64,000 nt of DNA from Steromphala cineraria (taxonomy: Eukaryota; Mollusca; Gastropoda; Trochida; Trochidae). Below are positions 1 through 11,872 of this stretch, in pieces. Below the pieces are notes generated by a model that saw nothing but the letters and a program-made list of their open reading frames with translations, was not told the DNA's origin and made no database searches. The stretch lies in NCBI GenBank assembly GCA_916613615.1, contig OU744728.1, positions 29,395,950 to 29,459,949 on the forward strand, given 5' to 3'. Made by a program: the position numbers and the translations under genes. Numbering within the stretch: position 1 is the stretch's first letter; each line of letters opens with the position of its first letter.

Positions 1-1181
1 ACTATACATGTATATACATATGCATATGTATTTATTTAACTAAGAAATTACGATTTTTAAAGAAAATGTACATACAATTAAAGGTCAAAAACTAAAAGAG
101 GTATCTAGTTTATTCCACAGTTCAAAGATAATCTTCGTTGCATAAATGTATATATATAAGGATATTTAATTGGAAAAAAATACGGATGGGATTCTAAGAA
201 AACTATTCTTTTCAAAAGGTTATATTGACTTACTCACATCAAGCCAATATACACTTAACAACACATTCTGTTTCTTCAATGACTGTGATCATGTCACTTC
301 TGTGATACTTTTTATACAAATAGACAAGGTAGATAGTTCAACAGAATACGACAAATTGCCTAATGCCAAAAAAACGATACATGTACTCCTGAGAGGTCAA
401 ATTAAGAGATGTGATTTAGGACCAAATGTCACTATATCATATATTCAATATTCAGGCTTAACAAAATCGGTCTAGTTCCGAGGAAGCATATAATCAAACT
501 ATACAAACAAACAAAACCTATACTCTACGAATATATGAAATACTCTACACTAGATCTGACCGCGACCCCGTTCCTAGCATATTTTTTACCCGTTTAATGC
601 AGCCGAAACCCAGTTGTTAGCGGACCAACCGCATCGTCTAACTTATAAGACCGCTAACGGTGTTCATGTTCAAAGCATGATGAAAAGGAGTTAGCTACTG
701 ATACCGAATGCTTTAGCCAGCGGTTTGCCATTGATTAAATGGGTTAACGTCAGAACATGCTGACTACGGGGTGCGAGTGGGATTCAGTGGAGAGGAAACA
801 TATCAAAATAACATGTTCGATTCTCGATAGAGTTAATATCGGAACTAGGTCGGTTCTTCTCTGACTGAGTCAATTACTCAATGAAGACATTTTCTCTAGT
901 TTACATACATCAAAGTCAAGGATGACAAAAAATCATTACAAGTATCGTACTTGCTCAAGTTGATCCTATAACCCAATTCTACTTTCCACTTAAGTCTTTA
1001 CAAACTGATTGCACATATATTTCTCAACAAATGGCAACATTTGTATAATGGCATCTCTTAATTTCTACGTTTCTTCCTTTTGACGCCATATTATACGCTG
1101 TGAAGGACCGTCATTTTTAATTTTACAATTTTGGATTTATAGCCTAATATATATCTTTGCTCTTCAACTGCTTATCCCGTT
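1..1181. other. Non-coding flank downstream of dermatopontin-like gene A
   Basis: No gene is supported here. A 101-codon open frame at 170-475 is broken by indels in the matching part of copy B (about 37,160-37,480), so it is probably chance. The segment lies 3' of the minus-strand dermatopontin-like gene and may include its 3' UTR. Confidence 0.6.
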
Positions 1182-3103
1182 TCACTCTTGTTTACCTCGT
1201 AATTCACAGCAGTAGACCTGGAACCTGCTGTCTCCATAACCGTTTTGATAGTAACTGTACAAGCCACTGATGACACCATTTTTCGGGCACTGGTAGAGGA
1301 CGGGGTCCCTATAGCTGTTCAGCATACCTTCAAGTGAGGATACGAATGTGATATGTTAATGGGCAGTAGCACGTTTTAATGGTGAATATAAGGTGATGTC
1401 GGGAAAATGAAAATAAATGGTTCCAACTGAATGTATATAATGTAAAGTTCAGCCATGTGATCCCTTTTTCTTACACAAAATGTGTTCACACAAATATGGC
1501 CGCCAATTGACTTTATGTGAATCTTTAAAATCTCTTCTCTGACTATGGATGATTGGGTTGTGTAATGAGATTTTCGACAACATGAAATTATTACATTCAG
1601 CATTAACATAAAAATATATATATAAACGTGCTCTTGCTCGTCTAAACACTTGTTATTAGCTAATATCAAACACATGGGTCCATCCTGATAATGCCATACA
1701 GTTTAGGCACTCACATGAAGGATAAATAATAAAAACTGAGGCACTGTGCACAAGTTCACGGACCAAGATTTTCGATGTTCTCAACCAATATCATATGTTT
1801 CGTACATTAGAATGTCTTATAACTATAAGATTATTGACAATGTAACTATTTTACTGTCAGAAGATATCATAATGATTATATGTATATATATTCTTAAACA
1901 TGTATAAATTGCTTTGAAAGACAAATTTAAATATTACAAATAATTGTATGTTTGGATTAATCCCACGGCTTACTGTTTTTATAGTTTAGAATTGAAATAA
2001 GACATAAAAGTGATATACTCATAATAACAAAACAAAACAAAGAAAATATATGTGTTGCTTATTGATACTTATTGTCAAAAGCCCTACGATACAATTGAAT
2101 ATTTCCTTGTAATAATAATACAGGAAAATTATTATATGAAAATTATGGTGTAAAAAAAACATTCTCAAACTATATTTTGGGATCATCTAGTCACTGCTGC
2201 TAAATACCACGCTATGGCATGGTTTAGTCATGCGCTTCGTATGTGCTTATATAGTATCATTTCCACGATGTAAAATGAGGCCCATTAACGAATAAGACAT
2301 TATTCATCCATATGTATACTTGAGAATGTTTTCGAGCAAGCGATTTGGAATTGTTCTTCAAAAATATTATGTTCAGTTCGGATGTTGTTCTTAACCAACC
2401 ATTCAACTTATTGCTCCTAAGGCTTAGACCTAAATATAAACTGTCCATGTGGACATCCTTTTGAGAATTCTTATCACCACTTTTTTTAATGCCAAATGTA
2501 CAGTCAACAAAGATTTAACTCAACGTTATCAGTAGAGCGCATATGTACATTAGCAGGTGTACCAGTGAACCTTAAACTTTGGTTGGAAGTGCTGACAAAA
2601 CATAAATATATTTAAGTCAGTACGAAGAGATTATATCAATTTTATTTTTTGTAGTTCTAAAATCCTATCTGTCTTCCTATTCATGTCTGTAATCTTTGTA
2701 AAAATTGTAAATCATCCATTCTAAGGTATTCTAAGTTAGAGAACTTGTTCCTCATCCTCTTCATCGTGAATAAATGTTTAAATCAAATCTAAATATAGCA
2801 AAATGAAATTTCAAGAACTACGTAATGCCTTTTTCTATTCAGTCATTTCATGCTAAATTTCTTTACAGTTACCAACTCACCCGACCAATAGCATCTTCCA
2901 AGACCTGAGGTCCTCCTGCATCTAATTCCGTACAGTCTGTCTCTACCGTTTTGATATCGACTGTTGATGGTGCAGATACTTTGTCCAGTTGGACATTTGA
3001 ACTGGAAGGGATTGTCGCAGCTGTTTTGATACGAGCTTGCGAAAGCTACGCTGACAAACAGCACTAACAACTGTGAACAGAGTTTGAGTAGATTAAGAAA
3101 CAT
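1182..3103 (-). CDS. Dermatopontin-like secreted protein, copy A (two exons)
   Basis: Exon 1 is 3,103-2,881 and exon 2 is 1,327-1,182, giving 122 residues. Exon 1 encodes a hydrophobic signal peptide (about residues 1-23, ending near AFASS) and the first dermatopontin half-repeat, with FKCPTGQSI, a YQNGRDRLYG stretch and CYWSG. It ends at a consensus GTGAGT donor after a phase-1 Gly codon. Exon 2 follows an AG acceptor and restores the frame with the second half-repeat: LYQCP, NGVISG, YYQNG and a terminal CC pair. Dermatopontins are extracellular-matrix and, in molluscs, shell-associated proteins. This one is short and lacks the usual cysteine-rich tail after CC. Compared with copy B it has an extra Cys in the QSIC segment (Arg in B) and stops six codons earlier (TGA where B has CGA). 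The splice model is inferred; a 5' UTR exon may exist. Confidence 0.82.
1360..1641 (+). mobile_element. TTAA-type MITE, copy 1
   Basis: It begins with GGGCAGTAGCACG and ends with a decayed AACGTGCT... inverted terminus. The interior (ATAAGGTGATGTC, later GGCCGCCAATTG) matches the complete copy at 35,958-36,309. It lies in the intron of dermatopontin-like gene A, just upstream of exon 2, and has a counterpart at 38,357 in copy B, so it predates the duplication. Confidence 0.8.
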
Positions 3104-4967
3104 AGCACATTGTCAAGAATTGAAACCAGAGAATTTAAATGCCTATCAGTTCAGTTTCTTAAGTTACAGGCTAAAGTCTTGATTATTCAAAAACGGGAAA
3201 AGCGCGAACACATCACTCGAATGCTATTTTGGCAACGTTTTTAAAAGCAGACATAAAAATATAGGTTGGTTGTATATGTGCATGTCACATTACCAGTAAA
3301 GCGGCGATAAACCTCATATCACCTCACAATATATTACTAGTAACATTTTTAATTGGGACGTAAAATATAAAATTCGTGACATGCTTGGTACGAGTTGAAT
3401 ACAAATTAAATATTATTCATGTTTTGTCAATATTAAGGATAACGTGCATGTTTGGTCTCATTAAAGTCACACCCATTAACGAAAACACAATAAATCTTGA
3501 GGTCAAACTATACGGTTAATGCTCCACATAAAGCTGCGTATCAGCGTATTTTACGCAATAAAATCATTAAAAAACCCGATTTGATCCAAATGTGGGTGTT
3601 CAGATACGCAAACATTTTTTATTAAATCAAGAGAATCAGTAACCATGCGTACAGTACGAAAACTATTTTAACACATGCGTATTCATTGGCGGATTAAAAT
3701 TCATAGCTCTACATCAGTGTTTTTGCATTATTAGCTGAGTGTTCTAAGTGTTCTTTTTAAGTTTTGGTGACGAGTAAGGCGCCCCTAAAACTCTATAGAA
3801 TATCTGACATCTATTAAATGTTATATGTACAGAATAAGCCAGTTTTGTGATATTATGTGGTTACAGTCTCTTTTTCATATAAAATACCCAATTGTCAAAA
3901 ATCTGAGGGGGAACCATTTTAATAAATACGCCATCAAAATGAACTGTATGCAATGGTATCAAAATCAATGAGTAAATACCAGATAGTTCAAAAATTATCT
4001 GGAGCACTGCCCGTTATTATTAATACTGATAATATAGAAAGCAGCTGTTCTTACCGTGTACATCATGTTGTTTCCTTCAACTGAATCCTATTGTGTGAGG
4101 CTGGTCTAATCCTTTTATAGCTATATCTTTGTTCAACGCACCCAAATTTGTCACTTCATAAGTTATCACCTAAATATATCAAGATCCTTATTGTGTGTAA
4201 TAAACCCAAGACACCTCATATTTTTCTCTACAGCTGTGGCGGAAGTTGCATTAACAAGATAAAAAAATATATATATAATTGTTAATATAATATTTTACAT
4301 TTCGATTTGCTCAAATATCTTTTATAATTGAGTTAACCGACTGCATGATATCTGACTTTTTTTGCTCATTATATCTCAAATGTAGCATTTTCGAAAAAGC
4401 ATATCATAATTATATCATCCCCAGTAACACATCTATAATAGAGGATATTTGATTTTTCGGTGAATACCACTAATACCTGAAAATATAACTTTAACTCACC
4501 AGATGGGCTTGCATGGCGAGAGATGTCAAATTTCTGAGCCTAAAAATAACCGCAAAGGTTAATTGATAAAGCTGATTTTTATATCTGAGTGCCTAGATTG
4601 GCTCATTTTATAATCATGACTTGATAAATAATTTTAATGGCATTAACTTGTTTAGGTTACATTTCTTTTCTGAGGTTTCATTTCAATCAATGAACATTCG
4701 GTATAAGCATATGACAATAACAATAATATTTTATTGACATCATTTTTTGATTAAAGATTTTTACTTTTAGTAATGCTTTCACATTTCGTTACTCGAAACA
4801 TTGAATAAATACATTCACAATTTGCAAAGGCACAGGAACATTTAAAGAACTTATTTCACATACCAATATTGATGTTCTGATATTTACCTGCTATTTGCCA
4901 GATAATGATCGCTAGAATCTCATTGAAAGCCACAAGGAAATTAAAGTATTAACTATTAAAAACATTA
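3104..4967. other. Non-coding region conserved in copy B
   Basis: No gene is seen. The sequence matches about 40,213-41,985. It would contain the upstream region of dermatopontin-like gene A. No convincing TATA or initiator element was identified. Confidence 0.6.
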
Positions 4968-4969
4968 TA

Positions 4970-6508
4970 AACTAACGGGCAAAAGAAACGATACCAAATT
5001 TTCAGATCTAATATTTTTTTATAAAACTGTTGAAAATGTAAATACACGACATTGAAATGATTCCCCTATGTCAGTAATCATATGTGTCACGAAAATTGTT
5101 GCGTTTTGGCGATCCGTTTCCGGGAAATTGCATTGAAGCGAGATTTTTTTACATGAAAATCACATGTTGCACGTGCATCATTTGGGTATAAAAGATGTGT
5201 CTTATCATTCGACGACATACCATTTCTTCAACTGTACATGGAAACATGGCAAGATTATCACCAGAAGAGAGAGAGAGGGCCGTCGGGATGATACAGATGG
5301 GTGCAACGCATGCACACGTGGCTACGACGTTGGGTTGCAGCCGTATTACTATCACCAGGCTTATGAGACGGTACAGGCAGACAGGGAGGACAGTAGACTT
5401 GCCGAGGAGTGGAAGACCCCGCGTAACAACCGCCAACGAAGACCGCCATTTGCGAATTCTTCATCTGCGGAACCGCTTCCTGTCAGTGACGGAATCAGCG
5501 ACGAATAGCCTTGGACATGCTGTCAGTCGAAGAACAGTGGCCAGACGTCTGAGACGACATGGTATTCGCGCCTACAGACCCGGCCGTGGCGTGCATCTGA
5601 CGCCTCGTCATCGACGTCAACGTCTCCAGTGGGCACGTAACGTTCGGCAGTGGCAGGCCCGGAACTGGCGAAGAGTCATCTTTTCGGATGAGAGTCGCTT
5701 CCAACTATTCAGAAATGATGGAAGAGCGAGGGTGTATAGACGTCGTGGTGAACGTTGGCGACGTTGTTGTGTTCAGACTGTGGTACCCTTTGGCGGTGGC
5801 AGTGTCATGGTGTGGGGCGGAATTAGCGGACAAGGGAAGACTGATCTCATTGTGGTTGATGGGAACCTCAATGCAGAGAGGTACATCGATCAGATTCTCC
5901 GCCCAGTGCTCCTACCATTCCTGCAACAGCACAACAACAGAACCCTGTTCCAGCAGGACAACGCCCGTCCCCATACAGCCCGTATTGTCAGGGATTTCAT
6001 GCAAAGAAACAATCAACGTCAATCAAGAATCAACGTGTTGCCATTGCCTGCCAGGTCACCTGACCTGTCACCCATCGAACATTTATGGGACCATTTGGAT
6101 CGTCAAGTCCGTCAAAGAGCCGTGGTTCCACGAAACCTCCAAGAGCTTACCCAGGCTCTGAGAGAGGAATGGCAGAGAATACCAGACCGTGTTATCTTAT
6201 GTCTGGTGTTCTCAGCACAACGACGAGTTCGGGCATGCATCGAGGCCCGTGGCGGCCATACAAGATACTGAAAAACCTGTTTTTATGGGTGTTGTATTTT
6301 TAGGTGCTGATCGAATTCAGGACAATTTCATGAGTGAACTTTAAGGAGTTGTACGTCATAACACACTGACCTGAATGACTTCAATATGTGATTGTTTGAT
6401 GAACTTGTTATCTGTTTTCATAATGGAAATGAAATAAAAGATGTGTCATTTATTTCCTGTCTTTTATTGGTCAATTATACTTGGTATCGTTTCTTTTGCC
6501 CGGTAGTT
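4970..6508 (+). mobile_element. Tc1-like DNA transposon, complete
   Basis: The inverted termini AACTAACGGGCAAAAGAAAC (left) and its near-perfect reverse complement (right) include a 22-bp exact core at 4,976-4,997 and 6,481-6,502. TA dinucleotides flank both ends (4,968-4,969 and 6,509-6,510), the expected target-site duplication. The element is 1,539 bp and carries one open transposase gene. It is absent from the matching place in copy B (near 41,990-42,080), so it inserted after the duplication or was lost there. It lies directly beside a TATTTTC-type microsatellite. Confidence 0.93.
5246..6271 (+). CDS. Tc1-like transposase (intact frame)
   Basis: A cut-and-paste transposase of 341 residues. 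The ATG at 5,246 is chosen because the downstream start MARLSPEERERA aligns with MPRLTVEQRERA of the second element at 12,140; an in-frame upstream ATG at 5,195 would add 17 residues. The N-terminal half holds paired helix-turn-helix DNA-binding regions and an SGRP linker. The catalytic DDE domain shows FSDESRF (first Asp), a GGGSVMVWGGISG stretch, QQDNARPH (second Asp) and SPDLSPIEHLW (Glu). The gap between the second Asp and the Glu is 39 residues rather than the usual 34; five extra residues lie in a short repetitive stretch at 6,011-6,036. No stop or frameshift interrupts the frame. Whether it is active cannot be told from sequence. Confidence 0.93.
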   Translation: MARLSPEERERAVGMIQMGATHAHVATTLGCSRITITRLMRRYRQTGRTVDLPRSGRPRVTTANEDRHLRILHLRNRFLSVTESATNSLGHAVSRRTVARRLRRHGIRAYRPGRGVHLTPRHRRQRLQWARNVRQWQARNWRRVIFSDESRFQLFRNDGRARVYRRRGERWRRCCVQTVVPFGGGSVMVWGGISGQGKTDLIVVDGNLNAERYIDQILRPVLLPFLQQHNNRTLFQQDNARPHTARIVRDFMQRNNQRQSRINVLPLPARSPDLSPIEHLWDHLDRQVRQRAVVPRNLQELTQALREEWQRIPDRVILCLVFSAQRRVRACIEARGGHTRY

Positions 6509-6509
6509 T

Positions 6510-6538
6510 ATTTTCTATTTTCTATTTTCTATTTTCTA
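6510..6538. repeat. TATTTTC-type heptamer microsatellite (short allele)
   Basis: About four tandem copies of ATTTTCT abut the Tc1-like element. The matching site in copy B (42,077-42,160) has about twelve copies. Confidence 0.9.
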
Positions 6539-6539
6539 T

Positions 6540-8661
6540 GCAAATTATCTGGCTTTTTAAAATAAGATGAGAGTCATGTAGATAACCGTTTCCAAAAACG
6601 ATTACAAGTAAGAAAAGAAAACGTGATAGTAGCAATATGGTCGTTCACGTAAGATTTGTTGTTGACATTTTTTAAGAGAAGGTGGATGAAAAGAAGTGTA
6701 GTATAGATAAACATTTTATTTCTTAAAATCGTACACAAAAGTTTGAAAAGTTGATGACATATGCACTTTCACAGAGGGTCACCCATTTTCTAAATCATTC
6801 TAGTTTTCCAGGGGCAGTAGCACATTTGTAGAGGGAATATAAGGTGATGGCAGAAAAATGAAAGTTAATGGTTCCAATTGAAAGACAATATATTTAAACT
6901 AAATGGAGCAGTAATAATTCAAATATATTATGTAAAGTTTAGCCATGCGATTTCTTTTTCTTACACAAAATTAATTAAAGGTGTTCAAACGATATGGCCG
7001 CCAATGTATTTTAGGTGAATCTTCATACTTTGTCCTCTGACTATGGCTGATTGGCTTGTGTAATGAGATTTATAACACTATCAAAATAATACATTTATTT
7101 CATCAGGAAAAAAGACCTGGTATTAATGATAAAAGAGAGAAAGAAAGATATGCCTTAGAGTAAAACTAGTAAATCAATATTTTTTTTCAAATCCGTTTAA
7201 ATTCTTTTGTGAAATATCTCTTTTCTGATGTAATACTCACATGCAAAAGAAAGCATAGACCTGTGCTATTTTAAAATTTAAATACAACTCAAATAATATT
7301 AGATGTAAGAACGAACCCGTTTTTTTATGTTTAACACATTATTAGAGAATGACTTACGATGTTCGGAGACAATTAGGCGTCAAAAACGACTAAGGTCAGA
7401 ATTTGCTATTTCAGGAAATGAGAGAAGAGCAGCAATGGCATTTTTAAGTGATTTAACTCAAATTATGATCTTATGAGCTCAAAATTAAGATATATGTTTT
7501 ATATATTCAGCTTGCGTCTCCTATATCATAAATGCATGCCTTAACACGTCACCCTACAAACATAATTGAAACTCATAAAACGTCAGCATTTGTTAGCAAA
7601 TTCTAAACAGAAAATATAGACCACAGCATTAGCATTAACAGAGGGAACGATATCATTGAGCTAAAGCCAGCAATATCCTGATTTAGATCAGTGCACGATA
7701 TATAGATAATGTCTAGATATTGTCATAAGACATTACGCTTTTTAGGCAGGAATAAGCAATATGTAAATGCTTTTATTTTCAAATCAGGTTTTAGTAGTTT
7801 TTACAAAAAAAAGCCGCAGAGGAGTGTTTATCTAGACCTACTTTCAAAAGGTTAGGTTTCAGGCTATGATTATTCTAAGATTGAATTATTAATAAAGCTG
7901 ATCTTAGTCTGTAAGGCCAAATCGATGGAAGCGATAGAACGTAGATAACTAGCATATACGACCAAGGGAGCTTGTAATACACTTTCCATATACTTTCTCG
8001 TTATTTTTTTATTTACTGAGGCCTTAATGACTAAAATACTACGCGACAATAGTTTAGACTCACCATCAGATGATGCTATGAAATTGTGGTATTGGTAGGG
8101 ATGGTAAAATTGATTTATGCTTTCTCAAACCTCAACTTATTACCAAAGTGTCATGCATTTGTCATTAATTGATCTTAATTAACACGTCCATCGTGAAAGT
8201 TAGCTGAAAATGCTCAGGAGAAGTCCATGCAGTGGACTTTTTGAAAAGGTATGTTTACGTCATTAGAACCCCATTGTAACGAGGACAGGTTTTCATTATT
8301 GGGGGTCGAATAAACTTTTCAAGCCTCCTTTAAACAGGGACATTGTATATAGGGTCTCTGCCTGAAATCGTTGTTACAGCGTTAACTGAGACATGAAGAA
8401 TAGAGTCACAAGTTCTTAAGATATTAGCGATAGAAAATAGAACATAACACTTTTCACTGAGTCTAAACTTTTGTCTTGTAGTACATGTCTTTTTACTTCA
8501 GATAATGAATCAGTTTTTATTTCACGAACCCTGTACCATATCAATCATGGTTGTCAATGGGAAGACAGCACTGTTTCATAACGCTTATTCTAGTGCTGTA
8601 GGCGTAATCAATAATAGCCTGAGTAATGCGTTCTCGATTAGATATACATGATCATACATTA
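6540..8661. other. Non-coding region conserved in copy B
   Basis: No gene is supported. It aligns with about 42,165-44,754, apart from a roughly 620-bp segment missing from A at about 7,097 and replaced sequence near 7,600-7,680. It contains MITE copy 2. Confidence 0.6.
6810..7097 (+). mobile_element. TTAA-type MITE, copy 2 (3' truncated)
   Basis: It starts with AGGGGCAGTAGCACA and matches the family up to the ATAATACATTTA segment, then breaks off. The copy B counterpart (42,433-42,788) is complete, so the 3' part was removed by a deletion in copy A. Confidence 0.8.
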
Positions 8662-9174
8662 AAGGGGCAGCAGCACTATTTAGGGGGAATTTATTACTCT
8701 CCCGTTTAATTATATATAAGATATCGCTGTTCAACAAATCTACCATGTTATTACACATATGTGTCATGTCGGCGATTTTCTTTATAGTCATGACTATATA
8801 GTTACTTATGGTAAATAATAAGTTTTTATTTCAGCAACCCTCTACCTTGTCAATCATGGTTGTCGGGGGGGGGGGGGGGGGGGGGGGGCGAGTATAAGGT
8901 GATGTCAGGAAAATGAAATAAATGGTTCTAATTGAAAGACATGAAACTAAAGGAAGAAGTGATAAATCAAATATTAATGTAAAGTTCAGCCATGCGATTC
9001 CTTTTCACGCCAATGGAATTTATGTGAATCTTCATAATTTGTCTCTGACTATGGATGAATGGTTTGTGTAAAGACATGTTTGTGACTATCAAAATGATAC
9101 ATTAAACATTAACATATAATTATCAGTAGAAAATTGAAAATATCAAATGTTCAAGAAAACGTGCTACTGTCCCT
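8662..9174 (+). mobile_element. TTAA-type MITE, copy 3, interrupted, with poly-G tract
   Basis: The 5' terminus AGGGGCAGCAGCAC at 8,662 is separated from the body (8,889-9,174, ending GTGCTACTGTCCCT then TTAA) by about 200 bp that partly repeats sequence at 8,515-8,560, followed by 24 consecutive G residues at 8,865-8,888. The copy B counterpart carries a 29-G run at the same relative place. Confidence 0.75.
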
Positions 9175-11040
9175 TTAATATACCAATTCGATTAGTTATT
9201 GCAAGGATACATCATGCGAACAATTGATTTAATTAAATTATCATAATTATTCCATTAGAATCATAGTTCCTTACCTGAAAAGCCAACATGACATGTTATG
9301 ACATTTACATGTTAAACAGACCTTTAAGACAACAGTTTTGAGTATATATAATGTACAAATTACATTTGTTGAAATTTGTGCAATTTATCAGTATTAAAAA
9401 TGTATTTCAATGCGAAACATACATCCAATTTGTTAATCGTAGTCAGATCAATGTGTAAACTTCTTTCCACTAGCTAGTGTTGATGATGAACGGAGGAGTA
9501 AAAGAACGTTACTATGTCTGTTATTGATTATATATGTAAGCAACGTGACAATTATGCTGTGATGAAAAAAGATACTCATGTTTTCTTTCTAAATGTAATA
9601 GAAATTTCATCTTCGTAATGAGTATTTTCTGTCCATTTAAACATATTGTGAGAGCTAGAATTTCATTTCAGTGAATATATAATTGAATAAACTTCGTTTA
9701 AGATCTATACATTTCTAAAATCTACAACACAATATCTCTCCAGTATAGTTGTATAGTTTTTCATGTGGTTAATGCTGTATGTATTTCCACATACAATTTA
9801 CCATGGGTCATGTGAACTGAAATATTAAAATAAACATGATTCATTGATAAAACAGGTGAGTTGAGAATTTGTTGTGTTTCATTGTAGAGTTGCAAAGTAC
9901 CAATTCCATTCTGAAAAAAGAACAGTTCGTTCCCAAAAGCATACGAAGTTGCCGGATATGGAAACCCGAACTGAACGCTTCAGTCACTATACTATATACC
10001 TTCCCGACCCGATAGAGGCGGAGGCGTATTGATCGATGATTTGTAGGTCTCATCATTAATCACTTTCGTTGATTGCACTGATCATCAATGTAAACAACTA
10101 TCGACTGATATACTTGTTATCATTTATTTAGATCCATCGTAGATCGCATGTTTATATTGTAATGGTTGCATGAATAGTGCTAACACAACCGTGACCTCAT
10201 TGAAAATAATCTATTCAGATACATACTGTCATGTGAATAAACGTTTTTGGGAAGATAAATCTTGCGTTGTGTAAAGAATAACACGCAATAAACAAATCTT
10301 CCTCTCAAACATATAAGCGTGTTGTCGCGTGACTCTATCTATAGCTCAATTGACAGTGACTGTTTATTGCTTAACTATTGTCAATGCTATTTGTATGGAA
10401 TACCTGAACTATTACAAGCAACGTCAGCATGCAGAAAATCCAACTCGATCATTGTCTTATATAGACTGTTTTTAAAATCATGACCTGATTCCAAAAGGGT
10501 TTGAATAGACAAGCTGATATATAACATAATACCCGCAAGTAACTGGTATATTCTATGTGAAGTGCCATGTCAACTTTCAAAAGGGATGAACAGTTGTGTA
10601 TAGAGATGATGTCATGAACATTTGTTGATCGCATGTCTCTATCGTTGTAAAATGGGGAAATACAAAACAACTGATGCATAAACATGAACAGTGATCGCAA
10701 CATGTCCATGATTACGTTGTATGTATAACTCTTTCAACCGGTTGTTTTATTGGTCGAAAGACCATAACATAGTTAACTTTAACTTTTAATAAACGTCAGA
10801 TCCATTTATATCCATGTTTACCTTTTACTTCGTAGATTATTCATATAGATAACGATAAGCAACATATTTACCGCATGTGATATTCACATGTAAACAACTT
10901 GTTATAAATAAAACTTTCTCCTGAACATGCAATCATAACATTTTAGACTGACATTGAGTACATCCTGTCATACTGTTAGAAGAAACAAATAGCGTTCCTT
11001 GAACACTGAGTATTCGTTCATCTTACCCACTGACCCATCG
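9175..11040. other. Non-coding region conserved in copy B
   Basis: It aligns with about 44,918-46,810. Short open frames (for example 9,841-10,056 and 10,449-10,709 on the minus strand) are not conserved as frames between the copies and are treated as chance. If the CaaX exon downstream belongs to a multi-exon plus-strand gene, earlier exons or its intron would lie here, but none could be identified. Confidence 0.55.
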
Positions 11041-11299
11041 GGACTCTTTTGGAGCTTGTGAAACTACATCATTATCTGTGACGAGAAACATACTCTATTC
11101 AGTTGTGGATAAATCGAGGTCAAAAAGCGATAAAGGACGTACCGGGAGGATGTCATACAATCCAACAAAACTGCAAAGAGAAGAGGCGAAGACATCAGAA
11201 AACAGGCTTTATAAAAACATCAAGAAACTGAAAAAAAAAATTTTTTCCTAGGACAAATATCTGAGACAGCTTCTGATGGGAAACTGTAGCATTATGTGA
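11041..11299 (+). pseudogene. Decayed last exon of CaaX-box protein, copy A
   Basis: This is the counterpart of the open exon at 46,811-47,075. The C-terminal codons for Gly-Asn-Cys-Ser-Ile-Met and the TGA stop survive at about 11,282-11,299. Upstream, the candidate acceptor AG is changed to AC, one G is lost in the ACCGGGAGG segment (frameshift), and a further indel creates an in-frame TAA near 11,210. Copy A is therefore probably non-functional, assuming the copy B exon is real. Confidence 0.55.
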
Positions 11300-11400
11300 T
11301 CCTTTGAACAAATGAAATGACAAGCGTGCTGTATGGTACGATTGAAAGTCACAGACGGTTGCAGAAGCGACATATTACACAAACATTGGGACTTATTATT

Positions 11401-11424
11401 GCTTGGTGCCCAAAGGCACCAAGC
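11401..11424. other. Perfect 10-bp stem hairpin
   Basis: GCTTGGTGCC, a four-base loop CAAA, then GGCACCAAGC forms a perfect stem-loop. No coding context was recognised. It sits just after the point where alignment between copies A and B breaks down. Confidence 0.8.
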
Positions 11425-11872
11425 AGTTATGATTTATTTTTTCTAAAACTTTTCTGAATTCTCTCTATATTACTCTTAATATTTTCAAAGGGAAGCCGCG
11501 CCAATCGCTATTGTTGTATCCAAATCAAATGACTAATGAACAGAGCTGTAGCAAAAAATGCAAAACGTCACCATGTGGGTAATACAAACTATTTGGTACA
11601 ATAATCTCTGGAATATGACTTCACTTTAAATGTCATATTAAAAGAGAAACAATATTTTCTATTCAAGACGCTGATAAATGTTAACAGACTCAATCGAAAA
11701 CGTCTTCATTTGAAGAAGAGTCTGCATTTGTTTCAGATAAGAACGTTATTTTGCATTCAATAATCACATAACCAACCGGATTTAATTTCACGTTGGGCTC
11801 GCCTGGCGAATTAAAAGTGGTGTTTCTGTAAGTACGATGGTGACATCGAAATAAGAATAATGTTTATTAATA

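Noticed and set aside
170..475. 101-codon open frame on the plus strand
   Set aside because: The matching DNA in copy B has several single-base indels that break the frame, there is no motif, and it starts without a standard ATG.
4970..4976. Alternative reading of the Tc1 ends as TA followed by ACGGGC
   Set aside because: The second element shows that the terminal repeat extends further out (ACTCACGGGC), and TA on both sides of the longer version fits both elements.
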